This document shows, one piece after another, positions 44,420-56,879 of a stretch of 64,000 bases of DNA. Below the pieces are notes generated by a model. It was not told the origin of the DNA. It saw nothing but the letters and a program-made list of their open reading frames with translations, and ran no database searches. Both the position numbers and the translations under genes were made by a program. Source of the DNA: Polytrichum commune (taxonomy: Eukaryota > Streptophyta > Polytrichopsida > Polytrichales > Polytrichaceae); the NCBI GenBank assembly GCA_950295325.1, contig OX485805.1:42806758-42870757 (forward strand). The letters run 5' to 3'. The stretch's first letter is position 1. Each line of letters begins with the position of its first letter.

Positions 44420-47400
44420 GTAGCCAGAACATAATAGCAGAGCAATAAGAATGTATACTTACCAGCATATTGCTTACGCGTTCGTACAATCTACATTGGC
44501 TTCGCTATGTTTTTATTCTGTTCTGGAAGAGATTGGAAGTATATAATTTGCTCCTATTTGTGATTGTTAGCGCTATGATGATAATGGCGTGAGGTTTGTT
44601 GCGATGTGTCTTGTGCACTCTGGGCAAATATCAAAAGCGACTTCTTCCACTGAACGCAATGTGTGTGATATTGACGGTCTGAGGAGGATTCATGACCTCA
44701 TCTTAACCTCCAAAGGAGGTAGTGATGTTTTCATGACACATTATTTCTGAGGTCTTACTGTGCCATCTTACTCGACGGAAAGAAATGCGCTTCTGGATAA
44801 TGACTAAAATTTGCGTGACACTCCGGTGTGTGATGCTGCAGAAATACTTTAATTTTTTGCTGACAGTAGCGCAATCGAAGTTTTGGATGGACCGATCTGG
44901 TATCACCATAATGCACTCCCTTTGAATGCATTACTGAAATGCATTACTGAAAGTAAAGGTCTGGGATGGATTACAACGGCTCTAATTCGTCTGACTTGCA
45001 ATTCTTTCCGTGCTTTAGAATTTGTCCGTCATTTAGCAGAATCCACTCATTTCAAGTGACAGTGCATTATGGTTCATGTAATGTCTATCATATAGTGTTT
45101 TACACCACAATGCCTATTGTACATGATCTTTATGCAGTGCCAATGCATTATGACCTGCATAATGGTTGATGTACAATGCTTTGCGAAATCATGGCCTTTG
45201 TACATGATCTCTATGCAATGGAATGCTCTTCAACACCGTTCATTCCACTGTGCCCGAAAATCTTGGAATGCATTCCCCTCATGACATTCTCCTACACGAA
45301 ATCACGTTATGTGGACTGTGTTGTAGCAACCCTTTGCCAAATCTGCCACATGCCAATGGTGCATTCTACACACAATTCAATAATTTCTCATGTCCCAACA
45401 TATAACCTCTGTCTCTCTCTACCCAAACTCCTCCATCTTGATTATTCAATATTACAATGGTGCTCAATTGGTTGCCACCTCATCATCCAGATTCCTTTGT
45501 TTTGCAATGTCCCATGACTAACATTGTTCACACACAAACATCCGATGGGGGGCCCACAAAGTGGGAATTGTACTTCCAACCCATATTTCCTTGCACAATC
45601 AATTTTTGTAGAATCTGGTTCTGAAGAGGTAAATTTCTTCCAGCCAAATTTTCTCCAGTAGACCAATAAATCACTGCTAAAAGCTGCAACTTATAAGAAA
45701 ATTTCACATCTAAGTGTTCATTCACACAAAAACCAAGCGAATTCCGATCTTTTATCATAAATGTAGAAACTGAATTTAAAAAAACAGTGACTATGAAATT
45801 CGCTAGTTCAAACCAAATTTGTAGAAAGTGGCCTCGACCGACCATAGGCTACGTGATATGAGTAAAGTTGGAGCACAAAGGTGCCACCGTTCCTCTCTCT
45901 TCCATGGATGGACAATGCAAAAAATCAATGCAGAGACCTCGTCAAGAAGAATCTAAGGCAAAACCAAATGTTTTCTAGATAGACTACTATAAATTAAAGA
46001 TTGGAATGATTGGCGTTTGGAGCACGGAGCCAACAATTGCTTCACACTACCAAATTCTAGACCTTGAACACATGATGATCTTCTAAAACACAGTGAATCA
46101 TTTGTAGGACTCCCAAATAGTTTAGACTGTTGTAGAGTGCTTCTTGCTTCGACTTTTGATAAATAAGTATTCTTGATGTTTTATCACGTGGCAATCTTTT
46201 ATATTTTGAGACCCATTTAGATCCTACCAAAAAGACATTTGTGCTAAACAAATTGGGCTTCATACTCATTGAATTGTTAATCATTCTAGGCTCAATCGGC
46301 AACTTACATAATTATGGCATTTATGTGGTTCATTGTCAGTGGACCTTGAAAATTGATAACATATTGGAATTAGCTCCAATCCCTTATGGGATTTATCATA
46401 GCCTCTTCATATACAATTATGAACGTAGAAAGTTTTGACCTTTTGAATCTAAGTAGTATAAAATACTAAACATGAAAAAATACCAAAATTAAGCCTATCT
46501 GCCCCACAACAAAACTATAGAGTTAAGAATAAAAGAAAAATGGAGAAATAGAAAGAAACGTCATGTAAAGTAGGTAGCCTAAAGTGGACAATGGCCTCAC
46601 TACAAGGATCATGTGGTCAAGACACTAGCATATTGACCAATTTAGAAGGTGAAAATGGTGCATATCACCTGTCTATTTATGTAGTATCATGTCGTATAGT
46701 GCAGTAGGACGGAACCAATCATGACACCCACCCATAATGCAACTTTAACTTGGGAAAGCTTGCATACAATTAGAATAATTGCAATCATTAGCCCAATTTA
46801 AAAACCGCCTAGTTAATAAGTTTATGTTTGGGACTTTCATCATACGTAGGCTTGCACGAGTATGTTAGTGAGGCTAGCCAAGAATTCGAACATGGGACTT
46901 CACCGCCGGCCCAACCACCAAGTCCACCCATGACACATGCACACAATGAGGAACCTTGTTAACCAATTGTTTGGTCACTTTAAAATTGACATGCTTAAAG
47001 TGAGATATCAAGTGGCCATAAAATGAGAGACCGAACTCATTGAAATACACACCAAGCTCTCCTATTAGTGTGGGCCATAATAATAATACTTCCACATCAA
47101 CCATCTATAAGCTCATTTGATGAGCTCAAATGAGCTCAAAAGTGGTGATTCCCTACCTTAGCTCAAATGAGTTCAAAAGTAGTTTCTCACCATGGGAACT
47201 ATCTCCTCAAAGTCTAGACATTTCTTTCACATTTAAATGATGTTATGTAAGGGACAATGTACTTTTATTTCATCACTACTTTTATACATGTATTGACACA
47301 ATTCACATCACTAGGCCTTTTAATTGGGGAACATATAGTGTGTGGTTGCCCAATTGTGTGAAAAATCACATGGGCACAGTAGTGGCTTCAACCACTATCT

Positions 47401-49030
47401 CCCACTTTTGAGTGAAAATATTGAATTTGGTGACTTGGTCTAGTGAGATGATCATGTGATCTTTATGATGTCTTAAATGGCCAAGGATCTATGTCATTCA
47501 TGTAAGTTGAACCCTTATAGCTTAATGTTTTTCTTCTAACAAGTTTGACCCCCAAAGTAGCATCACAATCCCTGAATTAGTCCAATGAATTAGATGAGAT
47601 AAATCAACATAAATTATCACAAGATAGGTTTGTATGAAACCACCTTACATGGATGGCACAAATCCTTAGCCACCTTATGTGTTTTCTAATGAATAAATAC
47701 ACATCAAAAGAAAAATATTCAAGAAAATTTATGAGCGACAGTTCAACAATTTAAATAAAAATGTATTTTAACTTAATGGAGTATGTAATAAAATACAAAG
47801 AAAATAACTTTCCTAAAATAGAGATAGGTGGTCTAAAGGTGTGCCTAAAGTGATTAGTGAACTTAGATGGTTTGTGACAAATAAGGAGACTACTCTAACG
47901 TGCTTCATATTTTGAGTCTTAATTGATGTTCATTCTTGAATTTTTTTTCCATGGCAGTCTTACATTCATACCCATACAACTCACATGTGCAAATTATACT
48001 TTAGCATTGTAAAGTCAAATCAAAAAACACCTTCTCATAGTGTAATTTGGCTTTTGTGCATATCACCTAAGAAATGGTCACATTTGGAGAGTCTTATGAT
48101 GTGTGGTTGGTTTAACCCCAACACTCTCAAGCCTTCACATTCCATTTTCAAGCATTTCCAGCACCAACATTAATTTTTTTTGTTATGTAGAAAAATAACT
48201 CCTTGTTTAATATTACACAATCGTACAAATGTGAACTAGACTACCCTATATTCTTGCTATGAAAATTTGAAGTCAATCGGACCACATTGCTAGGTCAAAT
48301 GGCATAAGACAATTCACTTTATGGGTGGGGCAACTTTAATTATTTTTGCAAAATTTCCATTTGATGCCATCTTGGTCAAGGTAGACATTCTTAAAAGTTT
48401 TCAATTTGGCCATATTGTATAATGTACTTGTCAAATTAGTTGCTCCCAAAAATTTGGGCTATTTTGGTGAATTTAGATGGGGTACATCACCCTCAAAGTT
48501 GAAGGCCCAAATATGGATATGGTAGTAGATTCATCCTTTGATTGTGAGAAATCAACCATTCCACTCAAAATTGACCAAATTTGTGTGGTGGGGTCATACA
48601 CATTTGTCCTCTTCAAGTGCGGAAAAAAATTTAGCCATTTTAAAATTCCTAGGACTAAGTTTTGAGCTCCAAACTTCTCAAATATAGTGCTTACCCGATG
48701 AAGAGGCGCCAATGGACACCAATCCAACTGACTTGCTCGAAATAAAGGGGTAGTCACTTAGGGCCAGCCGGGTCCACCCTCCCCTGCAGCCAACCGAGTT
48801 CGTGAGTGGCTGGGTGCTAGCTCCGACGTTGAGGGACATGCCTGGATGATCATGATTTGCCAATCCCCCACCCTTGCGGTGGGGTTTGCAAGGCTCTCTC
48901 CACCCCATATCCCATGCTTGCTATTGCCTACTCCGGAGACAAGTGTTTGGGAAGATTTTGGGGCATCATTGGTAAAATCCTCGTGTTTCCATACAATACC
49001 AATTATATGTTGTGATCTTGGAGTTTTCCT
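44420..49030. other. Gene-poor region
   Basis: About 4.6 kb, mostly AT-rich, no domain-bearing frame. Minor features: a GAGCTC(A)-rich self-complementary patch near 47108-47135 and a GC-richer island at 48690-48900 without coding similarity. Confidence 0.5.
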
Positions 49031-49039
49031 TTACTAATG

Positions 49040-49145
49040 TAAGGTATATTCCTAAAACCTTCAACTTCAACCAGTAATTTCCTTTACTAGAATGATAGCT
49101 AACATTCCTAAAACCTTCAACTTCAACCAGTAATTTCTCTAACTG
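49040..49145. repeat. 56-bp tandem duplication
   Basis: ATTCCTAAAACCTTCAACTT starts at 49048 and again at 49104, followed by CAACCAGTAATTT in both. Confidence 0.85.
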
Positions 49146-49545
49146 ATTCATCTCTAGCTACACTATTTTGACTAATTAGTGTGGGTTACGATCTGGAGTT
49201 CCACATTTCTACAAAACTTTGCTGAGAGTATCCTTTCCTACCCAAATAACATAAGTAGTTAGCATACACACTGACAAATATGATATAACTTAAATGGTAA
49301 AAAATACAAATATACGTAAAATATAAAACGACACATAACTCCAAACGGTAATCCACACTAATTGGAGAATATAGTGTAGCTCTTCGTTCTCTCCGTTCAT
49401 TGTGATCCCCTTCTAGCAACATGGAGGGTAGTGAAATCAACCCATCACATTTGGCATTGGTCACTACGAGGGGAGGGCCAAATTGTTGATTGCTATTTTT
49501 ATGCCTAGATGATTTTATTTTAATATTTTGAGTTTTGGAAAGTTG
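49146..49545. other. No gene recognised; 3' flank of LRR array
   Basis: AT-rich sequence downstream of the decayed end of the LRR gene. Confidence 0.45.
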
Positions 49546-49549
49546 CCAA

Positions 49550-51295
49550 AGCTTTCCGGGATCGTTTTCAGTGCCCGACATGTCGCGAAATTTAGCTCTT
49601 CCAACACTAGGAGGTTGCTTACTCCAACAGGGAACTCCTCCAAAGCCTCACATTCATACATGCGCAATATTTGCAGTTTCGTCAAATTGCCAAAGCTTTA
49701 TGGGATCGTTTTCAATGCCCGACATGTCCCAAAATGGAGCTCCTCCAACGCTACGAGATTGCTAACTTCAACAAGGAAATCCTTCAAAGCCTCACAATCA
49801 TACATGTGCAGTATTTTCAGTTTTGTCAAGTTGCCAAAGCTTTCCGAAACGTTTTCAATGCCCGACATCTCCCGAAATGCAGCTCCTCAAGGTCTACAAG
49901 TTAGCTTACTCAAATAAAGGAACTCCACCAGAGCCTCACATTCAACCATGCGTAGTATTTTCAGTTTCGTCAAGTTGCCAAAGCTTTCCGGGATCCTTTT
50001 CAATGCCAGACATCTCCCGAAATGGAGCTCCTCCAACGCTACGAGATTGCTTACTCCAACAGGAAAATCCTTCAAACCCTCACAATCATACATGCGCAGA
50101 ATTTTCAGTTTCCTCAAGTTCCCAAAGCTTTCCGACACGTTTTCAATGCCCAACATCTCCCGAAATGGAGCTCCTCAAGGTCTACGAGGTTGCTTACTCA
50201 AAAAGGGAACTCCTCCAAAGCCTCAAATTCAAACATGCGTAGTATTTTCAGTTTCCTTAAGTTGCCAAAGCTTTCCGGGATCCTTTTTCAATGCATGACA
50301 TCTCCCAAAATTGAGCTCCTCAAGCGCTACGACGTTGCTTACTCCAACAGGGAACTCCTCCAAAGCCTCACATTCATACATGCGCAATATTTTCAGTTTC
50401 GTCAAGTTGCGAAAACTTTCAGGGATCGTTTTCAATGCCCGACATCTTGAGAAATCGAGCTCCTCCAAGGCTACGAGGTTGCTTACTCCAACAGGGAACT
50501 CCCCCAAAGCCTCACATTCATACATGCGCAAAATTTTAAAATTTGTTAAGTTGCCAAAGCTTTCCCGGATCGTTTTCAATGCCCGACATGTCCGGAAATC
50601 GAGCTCCTCCAAGGCTACGAGGTTGCTTACTCCAACAGGGAACTCCTCCAACGCCTCACATTCATACATGCCCAATATTTTCAGTTTCATCAAGTTGCCA
50701 AAAGTTTCAGGGATTGTTTTCAATGCCCGACATCTTGAGAAATCGAGCTCCTCCAACGCTACGAGGTTGCTTACTCCAACAGGGAACTCCTCCAACGCCT
50801 CACATTCATACATGCCCAATATTTTCAGTTTCGTCAAGTTGCCAAAAGTTTCAGGGATTGTTTTCAATGCCCGACATCTTGAGAAATCGAGCTCCTCCAA
50901 GGCTACGAGGTTGCTTACTCCAACAGGGAACTCCTCGAAAGCCTCACATTCACACATGTACAACATTTTTAGTTTCCTCAAGTTGCCAAAGCTTATCGGG
51001 ATCGTTTTCAATGCCTGACATCTCCCGAAATCGAGCTGCTCCAAGGCTACGAGGTTGCTTCCTCCAACAGGGAACTCCTCCAACGCCTCACATTCATGCA
51101 TGCGTAGTATTTTCAAATTCGTTAAGTTGCCAAAGCTTTACGGGATCGTTTTCCATGCCCGACATCTCCCGAAATTGAGCACCTCCAAGGCTAGGAGGTT
51201 GTTCACTCCAACACGGAATTCCTCCAAAGCCTCACATTCACACATGTACAACATTTTTAGTTTTGTCAAGTTGCGGAAGCTTTCCGGGATCGTTT
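49550..51295 (-). pseudogene. Decayed 3' part of the LRR array
   Basis: About twelve more 144-bp LRR units continue downstream of the frameshift that ends the main gene. Reading on the minus strand gives the same consensus (FGNLTKLKILRMYECEALEE, FPVGVSNLVALEEL) but with a TAA at 51138-51140 (IP-stop-SFGN), a one-base A insertion near 50285 and further breaks towards 49550, where the match fades. The 51116-50229 piece alone is open over about six units. This was probably the original C-terminal half of the receptor's ligand-sensing region before the one-base deletion near 51300. Confidence 0.85.
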
Positions 51296-53330
51296 TTAAT
51301 GCCAACATCTCCCGAAATTGAGCACCTCCAGGGCTAGGAGGTTGTTCACTCCAATAGGGACTTCCTCCAAAGCCTCACATTCATACATGCCCAATATTTT
51401 CAGTTTCGTCAAGTTGCGAAAACTTTCAGGGATCGTTTTCAATGCCCGACATCTTGAGAAATCAAGCTCCTCCAAGGCTATGAGGTTGCTTACTCCAACA
51501 GGGAACTCCTCCAACGCCTCACAATCATACATTCGGAGTATTATCAGTTTCATCAAGTTGGCAAAGCTTTCCGGGATCGTTTTCAATGCCCGACATGTCC
51601 GGAAATCGAGCTCCTCCAAGGCTACGAGGTTGCTTACTCCAACAGGGAACTTCTCCAACGTCTCACATTCATACATGCGCAGTATTTTCAAATTTGTTAA
51701 ATTGCCAAAGCTTTCTGGGATCCTGTTCAATGCTCGACATCTCGCGAAATTGAGCACCTCTAGGGCTAAGAGGTTGTTCACTCCAACAGGGAATTCCTCC
51801 AACGCCTCACATTCATACATGCCCAATATTTTCAATTTCGTCAAGTTGCGAAAACTTTCAGGGATCGTTTTCAATGCCTGACATCTCGAGAAATCGAGCT
51901 CCTCCAAGGCTACGAGGTTGCTTACTCCAACAGGGAACTCCTCCAAAGCCTCACATTCATACATGCGCAATATTTTCAGTTTCGTCAAGTTGCCAAAGTT
52001 TTCCCGGATCGTTTTCAATGCCCGACATGTCCGGATATCGAGCTCCTCCAAGGCTACGAGGTTGCTTACTCCAACAAGGAACTCCTCCAACGCCTCACAT
52101 TCATACATGCGTAGTATTTTCAAATTCGTCAACTTGCCAAAGCTTTCCGGGATCGTTTTCAATGCTCGACATCTCCCGAAATTGAGCACCTCCAGGGCTA
52201 AGAGGTTGTTCACTCCAACAGGGAATTCCTCCAAAGCCTCACATTCATACATGCCCAATATTTTCAATTTCGTCAAGTTGCGAAAACTTTCAGGGATCGT
52301 TTTCAATGCCTGACATCTCGAGAAATCAAGCTCCTCCAAGGCTACGAGGTTGCTTACTCCAACAGGGAACTCTTCCAAAGCCTCACATTCATACATGCGC
52401 AGTATTTTCAGTTTCATCAAGTTGCCAAAGCTTTCTGGGATTGTTTTCAATGCCCGACATGTCTGGATTTCGAGTTGCTCCAAGGCTACGAGGTTGCTTA
52501 CTCCAACAGGGAACTCTTCCAAAGCCTCACATTCATACATGCGCAGTATTTTCAGTTTCATCAAGTTGCCAAAGCTTTCTGGGATTGTTTTCAATGCCCG
52601 ACATGTCTGGATTTCGAGTTGCTCCAAGGCTACGAGGTTGCTTACTCCAACAGGGAACTCCTCCAATGCCTCACATTCATACATGCGCATTATTTTCAAA
52701 TTTGTTAAGTTGCCAAAGCTTTCCGGGATCGTTTTTAATGCCCGACATCTCCCGAAATTGAGCACCTCCAAGGCTAGGAGGTTGTTCACTCCAACAGGGA
52801 ATTCCTCCAAAGCCTCACATTCATACATGCCCAATATTTTCAGTTTTGTCAATTTGCCAAAACTTTCAGGGATCGTTTTCAATGCCCAACATCTCGAGAA
52901 ATCGAGCTCCTCCAAGGCTACGAGGTTGCTTACTCCAACAGGGAACTCTTGCAACGCCTCACATTCGTACATGCGCAGTATTATTAGTTTCGTCAAGTTG
53001 CCAAAGCTTTCCGGGATCGTTTTCAATGCCCGACATGTCCGGAAATCGAGCTCCTCCAAGGCTACGAGGTTGCTTACTCCAACAGGGAACTCCTCCAACG
53101 CCTCACATTCATACATGCCCAATATTTTCAGTTTCGTCAAGTTGCCAAAACTTTCACGGATCGTTTTCAATGCCCGACATCTCGAGAAATCGAGCTCCTC
53201 CAAGGCTACGAGGTTGCTTACTCCAACAGGGAACTCCTCCAACGCCTCACATTCGTACATGCGCAATATTTTTAGTTTCGTCAAGTTGCCAAAGCCTTCT
53301 GGTATTGTTTTTGAATATCGACATGTGGCG
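49550..53330. repeat. 144-bp tandem LRR-coding array, about 26 units
   Basis: The landmark GCCTCACATTCATACATG recurs every 144 bp. Each unit codes two 24-residue LRRs on the minus strand. Some neighbouring units (52360-52500 and 52504-52644) are nearly identical. The plus strand is also open over long stretches because the unit is a multiple of three. Confidence 0.95.
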
Positions 53331-56300
53331 AACTGGAATTTTTCCAAGGCTAATAGGTTGCCAATCTGAATAGAGTTGCCCTCGAGGTCTTCGCAATTGT
53401 AGAAGCCTAACTCTTCTAAGGTGAGGAGTTTATCAATACCAACAAGGAATTTATCCAATTGTTTGCATTTTGAAAATGACATTTCACGGATTGACATGAT
53501 ATTCAAGTATGCACAAGAAATTGATCCCAAAAAATTGCAATTGGACATCGCAAGGTACCGCAAATTTTGGAGGTTTTCTAGTGTATTAATGAAAAACTTC
53601 CCAATGAATTGGGTTGTCAACATTGTTGACTCAATATGTTTGGGTGAGAAATGGATGTCCAACCATTTAAGATTGGGTGATTTCTTCACAATAGCAGAAA
53701 GTAGGTTAACATTTTCACAAAATCGGACTTGGAGTAGACAAAGCTTTTCCATCGATTTTATTTCCACATCTCCTTCATACATTGAGTTGTTTTCCAAATT
53801 TGTAATTGATAGGCCTTGGACAAGTTCTATGCCCTACATACACAACAAAACACATGAGTTTATTTGTTTTCATCTCGAATACAATGGATTTAGAGCTATT
53901 GGCATATTATATAATTTTTGCAATTTAATAGAACTTGTCAAGAAGTTAATAAGGAATATGAACTTGTGCAAAACCCAAACTGTATACCTTTTCTTTACAA
54001 CGATTGACGAATGTAGGGTAACTTATATTAAAAATTCGAGTCCCCATAAAATCCTTTTCTGTAATCATACGACCCATCTCACGCAATTGATTTTGAATGT
54101 AAAAACCTTCCCAGTCATTCACCTTCAACAATGATTTTTCTTGAAGTCTTTTCAAGACATTTTTGGCAACCCTGATATCACCATCCAACATTCGAAGATA
54201 TGATTCTTTTGTTGGATAAACATCAAGATATGTATCTTTACAAAAGAAACATGCTATGTCTAAAAACATGTTTCTTTCTAGATCATTCAGCTCATCAAAG
54301 CTTATCCTCAATGTCTTCCAAATCTTCTCATCTGAACCTCCATCATGTCTTGCCCTCAACACCCTATACAATGTTCGCTCCCATATTCTCAATCGTGTTT
54401 CCCCTTGCATGCATTTGCCCATCACCTCCAAACTCAAAGGAAGCCCACAACATGCATCCACAATCTTTTCAACCACATGTTTTAAATGAGGTGAACATGA
54501 TTGATTGGTCCCAAAAGCACACATTGAAAATAGCTCCATAGCTTGGTTCCCATCGAGGGTTTGCATGTCTACTTTACCACCCATGGGTACATGTTGTTCC
54601 AAGGAAATCCAATCATGAGAACTTGCAATCAACCTACTGCCATTGACATTTTTGAATAGACCATCATCCAATAGTTGTTGTAGTTGATTTTGTTTGCTCA
54701 CATTGTCCACCACAATAAGAATTTTCTTTTCCCTTTGAATATCTTTGAATATCTCTTGTGTCTTTATCAATGTTTTGGCTTGGGGACGTGAGTCTTGCAT
54801 GCCTTTGGAGTTGTGTTGTACTTGCAATATACAAGTTTCATCCTTCAAGTCGTACACAAAACATGTTGCATCAAATCCCTTGGAGATGTGGTCACTCAAA
54901 GCCTTCGCCAATGTCGACTTTCCACTTCCGCCCATGCCAACAAGTCCTAGACAATCAACACTTTGAAGTTGCCTTTCCAATTGGAAAACTTTGTCTTGGA
55001 CTCCAATTAATTTGGAAAATCCTTTCATGTTGTCATCATTGTTGACCTACAAAATTTCCAACTTCTCAAATTTAGTGAGTGTTATTAACATGATAGAGTT
55101 GATGAGGCCTCTTCAATTATCCCAAATAAAATTGAAATCTAGTAACTACCATTTATAAACTCAATCACACGCTTACCTTCATGGAAAATGGATTTGATGA
55201 TGATCCATTAGAGACCTTTTGGGCGCTTGGAAATAAGGTTGGACGATTAGCATGTTTAAATATGAATACAACCCATAAGTATCCCATCCGAGAGACCAAA
55301 ACAAAGCATAAGTATGATAAAACTTTCCATAAGGAGCCACGTGTATCATTTGGAGCTCCTCCAATTGTAACCACACCCTTGAGGATTGTAGGTCTTTTCA
55401 AACTTGTAAGTTTGTTGTGAATATCAAGAAATGTTGGTCTTTCCAAAGGATTGGACGACCAACAATCATGCACCATTGATCTTAATCCTTCCGAATAGGA
55501 TTCTGGCAGCTTTGGTCTACTAGAATCTTCTAATATGTACTTTCGATATTCACGAAATGAATCAAAAGGATGTTTCTTTGCCGAAAGAATATCAAAACAC
55601 AACATGCCAAAACTAAACACATCAGCTTTCAAAGCATCCACCTCCGATAATTCATTCGCCATGATCTCTGGTGCCATGTATCCACAAGTTCCTATGTATC
55701 GACATTCGGGCACCTCCTTATAATCCTTCACTTCAACCTTTGAAATACCAAAATCAAGTAGTTTCACTTGTATGCACCTGAGATTAATCAATGTCAAATC
55801 ATTTGGTAGACTCACAACAACATTACCAGGCTTTAGGTCACGATGTGCCACCTTCATATCATGAAGGTAGCACATTCCATTTGTAATTTGTAACATAATG
55901 TCCAGTGCGTTTGTCTCTTCAAGAGGACCTTTTTCACTTAGATATTCTGATATGGTTTTCTCTCCATATTCCATAACAAGTTCAAATTGTTTTTCCGCCT
56001 CAAGAAAACCACAACGATAAAACTTGATGATGTTTGGATGATTCAACCCTCCCAAAATACTTGCTTCTTTCCAAAGTTGATCTTTGTCCTTGGGATCACA
56101 AATGTCAAACACCTTTGTTGCAGACTCCAAATCCAACCAATTTGTCAAGAACACACACATGTTGTTTGACCTTCCCAAAACCTTAGGTGGATTTCTTGTA
56201 TATTTAGGGCGAGGATAATTATAAGGAAAATCAATATTGTCCAATCCACCACCTTCAACATGTTGTAGACTCCTTAGGTACTCCTTAAGGTATTGCGCAA

Positions 56301-56802
56301 GTTTGCAATCATCGCAATCCATGGTTGTGCATGAATCCAAATGCTTAGAAAACCTTCCACATATTGAAGTTTGATCCTCTTTAACTGCATCGATGGATGT
56401 TGGGTAGAATGTCATATCATTCTTGATTGCAAGAATCTTTGATTCTTGAACCGGATGGTAAAGGCAAGATATGTCACAAATTGTATGGAAACAATTTTCA
56501 AAGTCCAAAAGGAGTTCTCTGAAGCCCTCTTTGTTGGTCAGTTGTGTCACTACAATGCGACACCAATCTTCACTGCAACAATCTTCAATTAGCACTTTTG
56601 CTTTGTATACAATTTGATATAGATCTTCTTCTGCTTTGCGGAACACCTCGTTAGGACCACTTGTGATGCTTTGCAATGCTTGCACACCATTTTGAAAGTT
56701 GAAGAACAAATTCTCGCATTGTCTTCTATTCAATACTTCGTCCAACAATGATATTGGGGGAAATTTTACACTCCCCATTGCTAGCCGCATAACATTTGCC
56801 AT
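51296..56802 (-). CDS. Protein kinase-NB-ARC-LRR immune receptor (moss PNL class)
   Basis: Three exons, 56802-55177, 55046-53988 and 53833-51296, join in phase (donors AAG|GTAAGC and AAG|GTATAC; acceptors TTTTGTAG and TATGTAG) to 1740 residues. Kinase domain about 205-470: Lys230 (SATKVF), Glu246, HRDLKPGN 320-327, DFG 350-352, APE 377-379; no canonical Gly-rich loop is visible. A hydrophobic stretch at 490-514 could be a membrane segment. NB-ARC 550-880: P-loop GMGGSGKST 579-587, kinase-2 LIVVDNV 652-658, GSRLIASS 678-685, GLPL 743-746, RNBS-D-like FLDIACFF 803-810, IQNQ 859-862 in place of MHD. From about 1060 on, some 14 repeats of 48 residues (two LRRs each). Such receptors sense pathogen molecules and switch on defence; the kinase fusion is known from mosses. 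The frame ends at GRCWH-stop through a one-base deletion; about 12 further units lie downstream, so this form is truncated but probably still expressible. Confidence 0.88.
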
Positions 56803-56859
56803 GTTTAGACATATAATGAATGTTCACAATCTTGATTATGTTGTATTGTATGCTTGAAG

Positions 56860-56877
56860 TATATATAGTAACCAATC
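56860..56877 (-). promoter_or_regulatory. Putative TATA and CCAAT elements of the PNL gene
   Basis: On the minus strand GATTGGTTACTATATATAC lies about 58-75 bases before the ATG at 56802: a CCAAT-type element directly followed by TATATA. Position and order are plausible for a short 5' leader. Confidence 0.5.
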
Positions 56878-56879
56878 AA

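Noticed and set aside
49887-50156. Separate LRR gene downstream of the receptor
   Set aside because: Same repeat unit, same strand and spacing as the main array; it is the decayed continuation of one gene.
50311-53373. Long plus-strand open frames (up to 339 codons) over the LRR region
   Set aside because: They are antisense shadows of the 144-bp coding repeat, whose length is a multiple of three; the minus strand has splice sites, domains and a start.
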